64,000 bases of DNA from TMED27 sp964350435 (lineage in GTDB: Bacteria; Pseudomonadota; Alphaproteobacteria; Micavibrionales; Micavibrionaceae): assembly GCA_964350435.1 (NCBI GenBank), contig CAYGJS010000010.1:5679-69678 (forward strand), written 5' to 3'. Below are positions 26,396-34,843 of this stretch, in pieces; within the stretch, counting starts at the first letter, position 1; each line of letters begins with the position of its first letter. Both the position numbers and the translations under genes were made by a program. The notes beneath the pieces are model-generated. The model was not told the origin of the DNA, did no database searches, and saw nothing but the letters and a program-made list of their open reading frames with translations.

Positions 26396-27091
26396 ATGAA
26401 GAATACTTTGAATATATGGGCACTGGTAACACTGGCCCTGCTGATCGCAAACCCCGCTATGGCGCAGGACATCACCTATAGCCGTTATCTCGAAAACCTG
26501 AACCAGATCAACAAGGCGCGCCCAGAGCAAAGCCCTAAATTCCAGGCCAGTAAAGACATCTTGAATGATCGCATTCTCGATAGCACAAACCGCGTGGTCG
26601 GCGAGGTGAAAGACCTGCTTCTCACCCGTTCAGGCAGCATCGAAAACCTCAACGCCAATTTCAATCGCCTTAAACTCGGCACGGATGATCTCTATGTCAG
26701 CTATAACGATCTCAACATTCGCCCGGTCACAAATGGCTATAAGATGAGCTACACCGATGATCAAATCGAGGAAATCTTCCCGACTTTGCTCGCCAACATG
26801 GCCTCTGCCGCAGGTGCTGACCAAGATGAATACAGCTTGAAGAAAATCGTCGGCGCAACCGTTAAAGCCAAAGACGGCCGCACCTTGGGCAAAGTCGAAG
26901 ACGTACTTTTCGACCAGCTCGGCGGTCGCGCAGAACTGCTTCTGGTATCCATGAACTATAAAGCCTTACGCGGAAAAACTTTGGCCGTGCCGTTCAGCCT
27001 TGCAAAATATGACGCATCAGAGAGCACTCTTGGCGTGACCATGCCGGATGAAATGGCCGAAGCCATGATCGCTTATGCAGGCAAAAAATAG
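26396..27091 (+). CDS. Exported PRC-barrel domain protein
   Basis: The 231-residue precursor has a signal peptide (1-24, cleavage after AMA-Q). The mature part contains two PRC-barrel-like units. In the first, ILNDRILDSTNRVVGEVKDLLL (about residues 60-81) matches the G-x-x-V-x-D start of the fold. In the second, KKIVGATVKAKDGRTLGKVEDVLFDQLGG (about 147-175) is a textbook PRC-barrel beginning. Such periplasmic proteins occur widely in alphaproteobacteria without known function. The ATG at 26396 has AAGGAGAG upstream, which settles the start against an earlier in-frame codon that would precede the promoter. It converges on dapE with 3 nt between stops. Confidence 0.88.
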   Translation: MKNTLNIWALVTLALLIANPAMAQDITYSRYLENLNQINKARPEQSPKFQASKDILNDRILDSTNRVVGEVKDLLLTRSGSIENLNANFNRLKLGTDDLYVSYNDLNIRPVTNGYKMSYTDDQIEEIFPTLLANMASAAGADQDEYSLKKIVGATVKAKDGRTLGKVEDVLFDQLGGRAELLLVSMNYKALRGKTLAVPFSLAKYDASESTLGVTMPDEMAEAMIAYAGKK

Positions 27092-27094
27092 CCT

Positions 27095-28225
27095 TCAGGA
27101 AAAGCTGCGCTCTAAAACCCGAACGAATATTCGTGTGAGGCTTTCCAGATCGGAAACCAGCGCATGCTCATCTATCTGGTGGATGCTCGCATTGACACCG
27201 CCGCATTCAATCACGGGGCAATATTGCACGACAAACCGCGCATCTGAAGTCCCGCCATTGGTCGTATAGGCAGGGCTTTTACCCGTAATATCCTGAACCG
27301 CGCCGCGCACAATTTCTGGCCATTGCCCCGGCTGGGTGATGAAACTCTCGGCATTGCCCTCAAACGCAATCTCATACACTCCGCCGATATCATCAAGGAT
27401 CTCGACAATCTTGGCTTTCAGGCTTTCGCTGCTCCAATGGTCGTTAAAACGCACATTAAAAACCGCGCTCCCCAGAGGCGGAATGATATTGCTGGCGGGG
27501 TTGCCGACATCAATCGTAGATATCTCCAGATTGGTGGGTGGAAAAAATTCGCTCCCCGTATCAAATTTATAAGACGCCAAAGCGTCCAAACACTTCACCA
27601 GACGCGGCAGCGGGTTGTCGGCCAGATGCTGATAGGCCACATGGCCTTGCTTACCCCTGACGGTAAGGGTTCCGTTCAGCGAACCCCGCCGCCCGATTTT
27701 GATCTCTTGCCCCAAAAATTCGGGGTTCGTCGGCTCGCCCACAAGGGCAAAATCCGGAATATGACCGTGATCTTGCATCCATTCAAGAACCCGCACAGTG
27801 CCGTTGACCGCAGGCCCTTCTTCATCACCCGTAATCAGCATACTGATAGAGCCCTTAAAATCCCCTCGCTTGATGAATTCCGCCGCCGCCGCGGCAAATG
27901 CCGCAACGGAGCCTTTCATATCGCTCGCCCCGCGCCCGTATAAAACCCCGTCTTTGATGGTCGGATTAAAGGGTCCAAACGTCCATGCGGCTTCATTCCC
28001 TGCAGGAACAACATCCGTATGCCCCGCATAGCAAATATGAGGCGCACCAGTGCCAAAGCGGGCAAACAGGTTCGGTACGCGCGCTTCCCCATCGCCGAAC
28101 GGCAAATGATGGCACTCAAACCCCAGCCCGCTTAAGAATTCAGCAAGCAAGCCCTGCGCCCCCGCATCTGCAGGAGTCACAGACGGGCAGGCGATCAATT
28201 TTTGTGTAAGGTCAATCGTGTTCAT
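27095..28225 (-). CDS. dapE: Succinyl-diaminopimelate desuccinylase
   Basis: DapE removes succinate from N-succinyl-LL-diaminopimelate, a late step of lysine and peptidoglycan-precursor synthesis. The 376-residue M20-family zinc hydrolase shows ICYAGHTDVVPAG (about residues 64-76, His ligand), YGRGASDMKGSVAAF (about 95-109, bridging Asp) and MLITGDEEGPAVNGT (about 128-142, catalytic Glu pair). The dimerisation domain contains RGSLNGTLTVRGKQGHVAY. NGGTSDARF (about 344-352) is the DapE-type C-terminal signature. Its ATG overlaps the stop of the upstream HD-domain gene by 1 nt (TAATG), so translation is coupled. dapD lies one gene further upstream on the same strand. Confidence 0.96.
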   Translation of the reverse strand: MNTIDLTQKLIACPSVTPADAGAQGLLAEFLSGLGFECHHLPFGDGEARVPNLFARFGTGAPHICYAGHTDVVPAGNEAAWTFGPFNPTIKDGVLYGRGASDMKGSVAAFAAAAAEFIKRGDFKGSISMLITGDEEGPAVNGTVRVLEWMQDHGHIPDFALVGEPTNPEFLGQEIKIGRRGSLNGTLTVRGKQGHVAYQHLADNPLPRLVKCLDALASYKFDTGSEFFPPTNLEISTIDVGNPASNIIPPLGSAVFNVRFNDHWSSESLKAKIVEILDDIGGVYEIAFEGNAESFITQPGQWPEIVRGAVQDITGKSPAYTTNGGTSDARFVVQYCPVIECGGVNASIHQIDEHALVSDLESLTRIFVRVLERSFS

Positions 28226-29502
28226 TACCCAAATGAAACAGAATATTCTTCCGTCCGCAAGTCGGGATCATTGTCATTGGTAATTAAGGGCTCCATGGCA
28301 GGAGATATAACATGGCTTAAAACCTCAAGTATTCTCTCATCGCTTTGTCCCAAATCTTCAAGACGCTCCATATGAATGAAATAACTGCACCAACCCGCAG
28401 GAATACCGTCATATCCTTTTAAACTATGCTTGATATCTTTTTCAGACAAAAACATAGGCATTCCGTTCTCTGGCCGAAGATTTGGACTCTGAGCATAATC
28501 ATTTACCGTTTCGAGAATAGAAAGATTAACACTCAACATACTATGAGCAGAGTTGAATACACGCTCAAAATCGGGCCATCTTTCAATCGCCAGTTTGATA
28601 TTGGCTCTGCGGAAATAGAGCGCACGCCTTTCCGACGCAAATTTAATATTGCTCTCTACAGAAAAGGGCATTTCGGGCGCACGCTCCAGCATATCCGGCA
28701 ACTCTCTCGTTGAGGCGCCTTCGCCGCTGTCATCCCATTTAATCCAAAGCGCAAACGGATGCTTGAAATGCGTATTATAATAGGCATTAAGATCGCCGCC
28801 AAAGCGCAAGGTCTTTTTAAACCCGCCCTCAGGCTTTTTTACGAGCTGCCCATCAGCTCCGATAACAGGGTGTTTGCGCGAACAATAATCAACAATCGCC
28901 GCCACTTCTGCTGAACTCCGTCGCAAGCGATATTCGGATGCTTCGTCAGTTTTCCCTTGATCCGAAAGCTGGTAGATATGTTTTTCCAAGCGCGCAAAAA
29001 TCATATGTGGTGTTTTCCCGTGATCTTCCCAACTATCGTGATACAAAGTGGCGGCTACCAAAGTATCAAGACCGCCATACTTATTTAGTGTTTGTTCCGA
29101 TATCTGACCGTTTCTTATATTATTGAGCTTCGGCACAACCTGTCTGAAAAAGTGATACCAATTCGGCGTGGTACCATCGGCCCGAAACTCATAATCTTTG
29201 GTATTTTCAACCAGAATATCCTGAAATGCATATTGGCTAAGCGTTAGACCCGTGCGTTCTAAAAACCGTTCGAAAGCTTGCTTTGTAAGTGCGATATTCT
29301 CGGGAAGGACAGTTTCCGCCGCTGAATCAAAATTAACAGCATCGAAAAGCCCCTCAATCGCTTTGACAAGTTTACTAGAGTGAGTGTGATGATGAATAGC
29401 TTGTGCCGCAAAGCTAGATTGAGGAAAAGGCAATCCTGCTACGAAAGTCTTTTCAATAGGAAAAGCTCTCTGAAATAAATCTTTAAGACTTTCTGCAAAC
29501 AT
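28225..29502 (-). CDS. Putative HD-domain phosphohydrolase resembling the hydrolase half of Rel/SpoT
   Basis: The 425-residue protein is not one I can name. It contains LVAATLYHDSWEDHGKTP (about residues 148-165). This matches the HDxxED signature of (p)ppGpp hydrolases; the Rel/SpoT protein in this window has VTAVLHDTIEDTDAT. Upstream, NWYHFFRQVVPKL (about 114-126) aligns with the first metal His of RSH enzymes (YYTHPVEVASIL). Downstream, LWIKWDDSGEGAST (about 252-265) aligns in register with LVKLADRLHNMRT, keeping K255, D258 and T265. No synthetase, TGS or ACT domain is present. The match is by eye, so function is inference. It sits between dapD and dapE and shares TAATG with dapE, yet has no obvious lysine role. 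Confidence 0.6.
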   Translation of the reverse strand: MFAESLKDLFQRAFPIEKTFVAGLPFPQSSFAAQAIHHHTHSSKLVKAIEGLFDAVNFDSAAETVLPENIALTKQAFERFLERTGLTLSQYAFQDILVENTKDYEFRADGTTPNWYHFFRQVVPKLNNIRNGQISEQTLNKYGGLDTLVAATLYHDSWEDHGKTPHMIFARLEKHIYQLSDQGKTDEASEYRLRRSSAEVAAIVDYCSRKHPVIGADGQLVKKPEGGFKKTLRFGGDLNAYYNTHFKHPFALWIKWDDSGEGASTRELPDMLERAPEMPFSVESNIKFASERRALYFRRANIKLAIERWPDFERVFNSAHSMLSVNLSILETVNDYAQSPNLRPENGMPMFLSEKDIKHSLKGYDGIPAGWCSYFIHMERLEDLGQSDERILEVLSHVISPAMEPLITNDNDPDLRTEEYSVSFG

Positions 29503-29608
29503 ACAAAAAACACTTTCTTACGCAAGAAAGGTTGAATAGCATCTTTTTTTCATAAGACGCAAGAAAAAATAAAATATGAAAATAAACGAATATACGGGCT
29601 GTTTTCAG

Positions 29609-30451
29609 TTAATCCCTGAGCAATTCATTGATGCTGGTTTTGCTGCGCGTTTTTTCATCTACACGCTTGACGATCACGGCGCAGGAAAGGCTGGGTCCCG
29701 GCGACCCATCCGGCAGATTTTTACCGGGCAAAGATCCAGGCACAACCACGCTGTATGCGGGCACACGGCCCATGAATATTTCACCAGTTTCACGATCAAT
29801 AATCTTCGTGGAGGCGCTGATAAACACGCCCATGGAAAGTACACTGCCCTCCTCGATCACCACGCCCTCGACAACCTCCGAGCGGGCACCTATAAAGCAG
29901 TTATCCTCGATAATCGTTGGGCCGGCCTGTAAGGGCTCCAAAACCCCGCCAATCCCCACGCCGCCCGATAAATGGACATTCTTGCCGATCTGCGCACAAC
30001 TGCCTACGGTTGACCACGTATCCACCATCGTGCCTTCATCGACATACGCGCCGACATTCACAAAACTTGGCATCAAAACCACGCCCTTGGCAATATAGGC
30101 ACTATGACGCACCACGCAGTTCGGCACGGCGCGAAATCCGGCTTTGGCAAACTCTTCCGCCTCCCAGCCGTCAAACTTGCTCGCCACCTTGTCATACCAG
30201 CCCGACCCATTCGGTCCGCCGGAAATCCGCTCCATTGGGTTTAAACGAAACCCCAGTAATACCGCCTTTTTCAACCACTGATGCACAACCCAGCTGCCGT
30301 CAATTTTCTCGGCCACCCGCGCCTTCCCGCTATCCAAAAGCGTCAAAGCCGCCTCAACCGCCTCGCGCGCTTCGCCTTGCGTATCAGGGCTTAAGGAATC
30401 GCGGTTATCCCACGCTGTTTCGATTGTGGCGGCTAAGTCATTAAAATTCAT
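29609..30451 (-). CDS. dapD: 2,3,4,5-tetrahydropyridine-2,6-dicarboxylate N-succinyltransferase
   Basis: DapD transfers succinate from succinyl-CoA to tetrahydrodipicolinate, opening the succinylase branch that DapE (encoded just downstream) closes. The 280-residue length matches the family. An N-terminal helical domain (MNFNDLAATIETAWDNRDSL) is followed by a left-handed parallel beta-helix of hexapeptide repeats. VVRHSAYIAKGVVLMPSFVN (about residues 112-131) and GGVGIGGVLEPLQAGPTIIEDNCFIGARSEVVEGV (about 162-196) are DapD-specific. The C-terminal GSLPGKN (about 242-248) supports it. About 106 nt separate it from the HD-domain gene. Confidence 0.97.
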   Translation of the reverse strand: MNFNDLAATIETAWDNRDSLSPDTQGEAREAVEAALTLLDSGKARVAEKIDGSWVVHQWLKKAVLLGFRLNPMERISGGPNGSGWYDKVASKFDGWEAEEFAKAGFRAVPNCVVRHSAYIAKGVVLMPSFVNVGAYVDEGTMVDTWSTVGSCAQIGKNVHLSGGVGIGGVLEPLQAGPTIIEDNCFIGARSEVVEGVVIEEGSVLSMGVFISASTKIIDRETGEIFMGRVPAYSVVVPGSLPGKNLPDGSPGPSLSCAVIVKRVDEKTRSKTSINELLRD

Positions 30452-30551
30452 GGCGATGTGTCTCGTTGGTCAAAGTTTGTAAATATTGAAGAATGTCCGT
30501 AATTGACCACGATCTAAAATGAAAATCAAGCGCGCGCGAGTCATCCGCCAT

Positions 30552-31241
30552 TTAGAATTTCTGATGATGATCCAGAAGATGCTTGCGTGCCAAAAGCAGT
30601 TTTTTTATATCCGCATTGCCCAGATACGGCTCATAAGGCTGCAACAAGGTCAGTACTTTTTGATAGTCTTTATTGGTGAAGGCACGCGCCGCCTCCTTGC
30701 TGTTATCCTCCAACATTGTCGTAAAATGCTGGCGCACCGCTTGCTCAATGCGTTTGCTACGGATCATATGGGCGCGTTCGATTAATTTTTCCGACGGTTC
30801 AATGAAATAATCAATATGTTTTTGCAAAGATTTGGCCATAGACTTTAAACTCTGTGCAATCAATTCCTCACGGATAAGACCCTCATCTCCTCCAATGGCC
30901 CCGCAATGCTTTTTCGCCGCCGTTAAAACTTCACTTAAACTAAATCTCTGCACGGGATCAAAATAAACATGCCCCTCAATGCTGAGTTTATTTTTGAAAA
31001 AGCCGATTTCAATCGCAATATCTTTATGTTCATACCGTGTAATCGCTTGAAAATTATCAGCAATATTCGCCAAAGACTCTATATTCTGAAAAGGCTTAAT
31101 GATTTTGACATTCCGCCTGTACTCGACCAGGCCGCTCAGATACCCAAAACGATATTTTTGTTCAAGAAAACGAAAATCTCGTTCGCATTCATGAAAGAAG
31201 CAACCCAGCAAATCCCTCGCTGATGAACCTGATTCGTACAT
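30552..31241 (-). CDS. Unknown cytoplasmic protein
   Basis: I recognise no family in this 229-residue protein. It has no signal peptide or membrane helix. The first half mixes short strands with charged helices and contains CFFHECERDFRFLEQKY (about residues 14-30). The second half is helical with many Lys and Glu, and its end (AARAFTNKDYQKVLTLLQPYEPYLGNADIKKLLLARKHLL) looks like one TPR-like helical pair. It lies about 100 nt upstream of dapD on the same strand and diverges from the FemAB-like gene. AT content is slightly higher than in neighbouring housekeeping genes. Confidence 0.75.
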   Translation of the reverse strand: MYESGSSARDLLGCFFHECERDFRFLEQKYRFGYLSGLVEYRRNVKIIKPFQNIESLANIADNFQAITRYEHKDIAIEIGFFKNKLSIEGHVYFDPVQRFSLSEVLTAAKKHCGAIGGDEGLIREELIAQSLKSMAKSLQKHIDYFIEPSEKLIERAHMIRSKRIEQAVRQHFTTMLEDNSKEAARAFTNKDYQKVLTLLQPYEPYLGNADIKKLLLARKHLLDHHQKF

Positions 31242-31292
31242 CTATTTCCCACACCCACTTGAGTTGTTTTTTTTGTGCTCTAAAATCTAATC

Positions 31293-32240
31293 ATGTCTTG
31301 TAATATTTTTTGGCACAACTTACCCCCCAATTTATGGGAAGAACATTACAAAAGGGTTAAAAATCCTAACTTTCTGCAATCTTCTGTTTACACCAGGACA
31401 CAAAGTCTCCTGAACAACCAAAAGCTGCGTTATGGTCTGATTACAATAGATGGTGTCGAAGCCGGAATTTGTCAAATTCAGGAAGTTGGAATTCTGAATA
31501 ATCTTATTCACGCGGTCATCCTTGATCGAGGGCCACTGTGGTTTGACGGCTTTGGAAGCCTGAATCATTTTCAAAAATTTTGTCAGACCTTCGCCGCCGA
31601 GTTTCCTGCACGTTTTGGTAGAAAACGCCGTTTTATCCCTGAAATAGAAAATTCTCCGAAAATATCCGAAATTTTGCGCGAGGCCGGGTTCGTGAAAGTG
31701 AAAGGCTCAGCCTATCAAACCCTCATTCTCGATTTAACGCCGCCCCTTGATGCCCTTCGCGCGGGTCTCAAACCTCAATGGCGCGGTCCGTTATCCAAGG
31801 CGGAGCGCAGCGACCTGAACATAGAGTGGGACGACAAGGGCGAGCATCTGTCATGGTTTCTCACAGGCTATACCCTGGACAGGCAAAAGAAAGGTTACGA
31901 GGGCCCATCTGTAAAACTTATACGGGCTCTGGCGCGCGAAGCATTAAAACGCGGTGAAATTATGATTGGCAGAGCTTTAAAAGACAAGGCACCGATCGGC
32001 ACAATTTTATTATTCTGCCATGGACGCGGTGCCACCTATCAGATAGGCTGGACAACGCAGGCAGGGCGGGATTTGCACGCACATAATGTCCTGCTCTGGG
32101 AGGCGGTCAAACGCCTCAAAAACATGGAATTCACATCCCTTGACCTCGGAGGCATAAATGACGAAACAGCAAAAGGCGTTAAAACATTCAAGGAAGGTTT
32201 GGGCGGTCGCCTGCTTACTCTTCCCGGCCTTTATTCTTAG
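31293..32240 (+). CDS. FemAB-like GNAT acyltransferase
   Basis: The 315-residue protein has the C-terminal GNAT fold of the FemAB/BioF2-like group (Acetyltransf_6), which transfers amino acids or acyl groups to cell-wall or lipid acceptors. Seen here: KRGEIMIGRALKDKAPIGTILLFCHGRGATYQIGWT (about residues 220-256), the acyl-donor strand and turn. LLWEAVKRLKNMEFTSLDLGGINDETAKGVKTFKEGLGG (about 268-306) is also the classic end of FemAB-like proteins. The N-terminal half would be a second, degenerate GNAT lobe. The actual acceptor cannot be inferred. Its last 83 nt overlap the next gene in another frame. Confidence 0.82.
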   Translation: MSCNIFWHNLPPNLWEEHYKRVKNPNFLQSSVYTRTQSLLNNQKLRYGLITIDGVEAGICQIQEVGILNNLIHAVILDRGPLWFDGFGSLNHFQKFCQTFAAEFPARFGRKRRFIPEIENSPKISEILREAGFVKVKGSAYQTLILDLTPPLDALRAGLKPQWRGPLSKAERSDLNIEWDDKGEHLSWFLTGYTLDRQKKGYEGPSVKLIRALAREALKRGEIMIGRALKDKAPIGTILLFCHGRGATYQIGWTTQAGRDLHAHNVLLWEAVKRLKNMEFTSLDLGGINDETAKGVKTFKEGLGGRLLTLPGLYS

Positions 32241-33051
32241 CCCTGCCACGGCCCCCAGCGCCGCTGAAATCTCGCAGCAGGAACTGGTCTACGAAGTCTA
32301 TGCCGGCGGCTTGCATGTTCTGCAAGCAACCATGGACATGGATATGCGGAAAAAAGACCGATATTCCATGGTTCTGGACGCCAAAACCCGGGGGTTTCTC
32401 TCCAAAGTCGTGCCATGGACGGGCACATTCGAAAGCCATGGTTGGCGGATAAAGGATGCGGATTTCAGGCCCCAGCAGCATAAATCCACCGCCCATTGGC
32501 GCGGTGAAGTGGACATCAAGGATTACCGCTACAAAAAAGACGGGCATTTTATCTCCCTCGAAGTCTTTGATGAAAACGGCAAAGTCGAAGACCGCGAAGT
32601 CGACCCGGAAGTTACAAACGGCACTGTCGACACCATGACCGCCACCCTTGCCGTGCTGGAAGCTTTTAAAACCTCGGGAAAATGCGAAGGCGCATCCGAA
32701 GTTTTCGACGGCAAACGCCGTTTCAAGCAAGCCTTTTCCGATAAAGGTGAGGTTATTCTCGAAGCCAGTAAATATAATATTTATGAAGGCGCAGCCCGCG
32801 AATGCACGGTCGAAGTCACGCCGATCAACGGCGCATGGAGCGAAAAGCCGCGCGGATGGCTCTCGATTCAGGAACAAGGCCGCAAAAAGGGTACAATCCC
32901 GACCGTCTGGATCGCCAGCCTTAACCCGGGCGCGCCCGCCGTGCCTGTAAAAATCCGCGTCAAAACCGATTACGGCACGCTGTTTATGCATCTGGCGGAA
33001 TATAAATCCGCTGGTGACGTTAAGGTGGCCGAAAAACGGGTTAAGGAATAA
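32158..33051 (+). CDS. Exported DUF3108 protein
   Basis: The 297-residue precursor has an N-terminal signal (hydrophobic segment about residues 15-32, cleavage near PSAA). A DUF3108-type beta-rich domain follows: LVYEVYAGGLHVLQATMDMDM (about 43-63), then GFLSKVVPWTGTFESHGW (about 79-96) with the family's strand-rich pattern. DUF3108 proteins are periplasmic and of unknown role. The start at 32158 lies 83 nt inside the upstream gene, but GGAGG sits 5-6 nt before the ATG and the signal peptide needs it. glmU begins 38 nt after the stop. Confidence 0.85.
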   Translation: MTKQQKALKHSRKVWAVACLLFPAFILSPATAPSAAEISQQELVYEVYAGGLHVLQATMDMDMRKKDRYSMVLDAKTRGFLSKVVPWTGTFESHGWRIKDADFRPQQHKSTAHWRGEVDIKDYRYKKDGHFISLEVFDENGKVEDREVDPEVTNGTVDTMTATLAVLEAFKTSGKCEGASEVFDGKRRFKQAFSDKGEVILEASKYNIYEGAARECTVEVTPINGAWSEKPRGWLSIQEQGRKKGTIPTVWIASLNPGAPAVPVKIRVKTDYGTLFMHLAEYKSAGDVKVAEKRVKE

Positions 33052-33089
33052 TTCTTGTTTTTATAGACCTTTAACAATATCAATAAGCC

Positions 33090-34451
33090 ATGACAAACAA
33101 ACCGCTCGCCATCATTATCCTCGCCGCCGGTAAAGGCACGCGCATGAACTCGGATCATCCGAAAGTCATGCACGAACTGGCAGGGCGTCCGATGATCAAC
33201 TGGCTGATCGACACGTGCGAGAGCCTAAAACCCGAAAAAATCGTAATCGTCACAGGGCCTGATATGCCCGATCTCGAAGCCGCCTCAAAACCCCACACCA
33301 CCGTCATTCAGGAGGTGCGCGATGGCACAGGCGGCGCCGTCAAATGCGCGATGCCTGCGCTGAAGGGCTTCACGGGCGATATTTTGATCCTTCTCGGCGA
33401 TACACCCCTTGTAAAACCCAACACCCTCACCGAACTGATAAAAGCCAAAGCGGATCGCGCGCTGTCGATTCTCGGCTGCGTCATGGAAAACCCTTTCGGC
33501 TATGGCCGCCTGATGCTCGGCGCGGATGGATTTCTTGAAGAAATCGTTGAGGAAAAAGATGCAAGTGACCAGCAACGCCAAACCCAGCTCGTCAACACCG
33601 GCGCATTCTGCGCTGACGGCGCGCGGCTCGGTCAGTGGCTCGACCAAATCGACACCGACAACGCACAAGGCGAGCTGTATATCACTCAGCTCCCCGAAAT
33701 CATCCGCACATCTGGCGGGCAAACCGCTGTTGCCGTTATTAACGATCCGTCAGAGGTTCTGGGCTGCAACACCCGCACCGACCTCGCCGCTCTGGAGGCC
33801 ACACTGCAAAGCCGTTTGCGTGATGCCATGATGAAATCCGGCGTTGTCATGCAGGACCCCGCAACCGTCTATCTCTGGCATGATACGGACATTGCACCAG
33901 GAACCCGGATAGAACCGAATGTTTATTTTGGGCCCTATGTGTGGATAGAAGGCCCTGCGCATATTCGCGCCTTTTCTCACCTCGAAGGCACTCATATTAA
34001 AGCTGGTGCAACGATTGGGCCGTTTGCCCGCATTCGCCCGAAAACAATAATCGAGGAAAATGCCCGCATCGGCAATTTTGTCGAGGTCAAAAATGCCACA
34101 ATCGGCAAAGGCTCAAAGGCCAATCATTTAGGGTATATCGGCGATGCGACGCTGGGTGAAAATGTAAACTTCTCCTGCGGCGCAATTACTGTGAATTACG
34201 ATGGCTTTGAAAAACACCCCACAACCATCGGCGATAACGCCATGATCGGCTCCAACGCCTCCCTCATCGCCCCCATCTCTATCGGCGATGGCGCGTTCGT
34301 CGCCGCGGGCTCAACGCTGACCGAAGACGTCCCCGCGGATGCGCTCGCGCTCACGCGCCCTGAAGCCCAGATTCGCAAAGGTTGGGCGGCAAAATACCGC
34401 GAAATCAAAGCCGCCAAAAAAGAAAAAAAGCAGCACAAGAAATCCGCATGA
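33090..34451 (+). CDS. glmU: Bifunctional GlcNAc-1-phosphate uridyltransferase / glucosamine-1-phosphate acetyltransferase
   Basis: GlmU makes UDP-GlcNAc, the precursor of peptidoglycan and lipid A. The 453-residue length is standard. The N-terminal Rossmann domain has the pyrophosphorylase motif ILAAGKGTRMNSDHPKVMH (about residues 10-28), DTPLV for metal and nucleotide binding, and GYGRLM. The C-terminal left-handed beta-helix has GTHIKAGATIGPFARIRP (about 299-316), KNATIGKGSKANHLGYIGDA and NYDGFEKHPTTIGDNAMIGS (about 370-389), with the acetyltransferase His in this block. The C-terminal tail is very Lys-rich. Its stop overlaps the next small gene by 4 nt. glmS follows, so both steps of amino-sugar activation are adjacent. 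Confidence 0.97.
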   Translation: MTNKPLAIIILAAGKGTRMNSDHPKVMHELAGRPMINWLIDTCESLKPEKIVIVTGPDMPDLEAASKPHTTVIQEVRDGTGGAVKCAMPALKGFTGDILILLGDTPLVKPNTLTELIKAKADRALSILGCVMENPFGYGRLMLGADGFLEEIVEEKDASDQQRQTQLVNTGAFCADGARLGQWLDQIDTDNAQGELYITQLPEIIRTSGGQTAVAVINDPSEVLGCNTRTDLAALEATLQSRLRDAMMKSGVVMQDPATVYLWHDTDIAPGTRIEPNVYFGPYVWIEGPAHIRAFSHLEGTHIKAGATIGPFARIRPKTIIEENARIGNFVEVKNATIGKGSKANHLGYIGDATLGENVNFSCGAITVNYDGFEKHPTTIGDNAMIGSNASLIAPISIGDGAFVAAGSTLTEDVPADALALTRPEAQIRKGWAAKYREIKAAKKEKKQHKKSA

Positions 34452-34705
34452 TCCGCATATTCATCGCTCTGATTGTAATTTTCCTCGCTGCTCCCGCCAG
34501 CGCGCAACCCTGCGAAGGCTTCGGCAACGCCATGGACGAACTCGAAGCGCAGATCGCCCAAACCCGCACAGATGCGACGCAGCAACCAATTTCTGTAGAT
34601 CAAACGGCAGAACCTGAAATCAGAATCTATCCGCTCACTCAGCCACAAGAAAACGCCCCTGAAAACCCGCCGCTGGAGATTGTAACACCCCGCAACATCA
34701 TGTGA
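34448..34705 (+). CDS. Small exported protein of unknown function
   Basis: This 85-residue precursor starts with an ATG overlapping the glmU stop (ATGA). It has a compact signal peptide (MIRIFIALIVIFLAAPASAQ, cleavage after ASA). The mature part is short, Pro/Gln/Glu-rich and probably disordered, with a single Cys near its N-terminus (QPCEGF). The Cys is not in a lipobox. I know no homologue. The overlap with glmU and a good signal peptide support it as real. Confidence 0.65.
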   Translation: MIRIFIALIVIFLAAPASAQPCEGFGNAMDELEAQIAQTRTDATQQPISVDQTAEPEIRIYPLTQPQENAPENPPLEIVTPRNIM

Positions 34706-34843
34706 CTTGCGCATTTGCGGTAAATCAGAGATTTATAAATTCAAACGTTGAAGTGCTTTTCCGCCTTGCGAGGCATGAGGAGCAAAGCGTATAAAAATAC
34801 GGTAGCGACGAATAACGAAGCAAGGCTGGAAAGAACGAAAACG

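Noticed and set aside
34748..34843. Upstream start for glmS
   Set aside because: The glutaminase needs Cys at position 1 after Met removal, which only the ATG at 34844 provides.
34706..34843. Possible glmS ribozyme upstream of glmS
   Set aside because: The gap is short, contains no recognisable ribozyme core, and this ribozyme is known mainly from Gram-positive bacteria.
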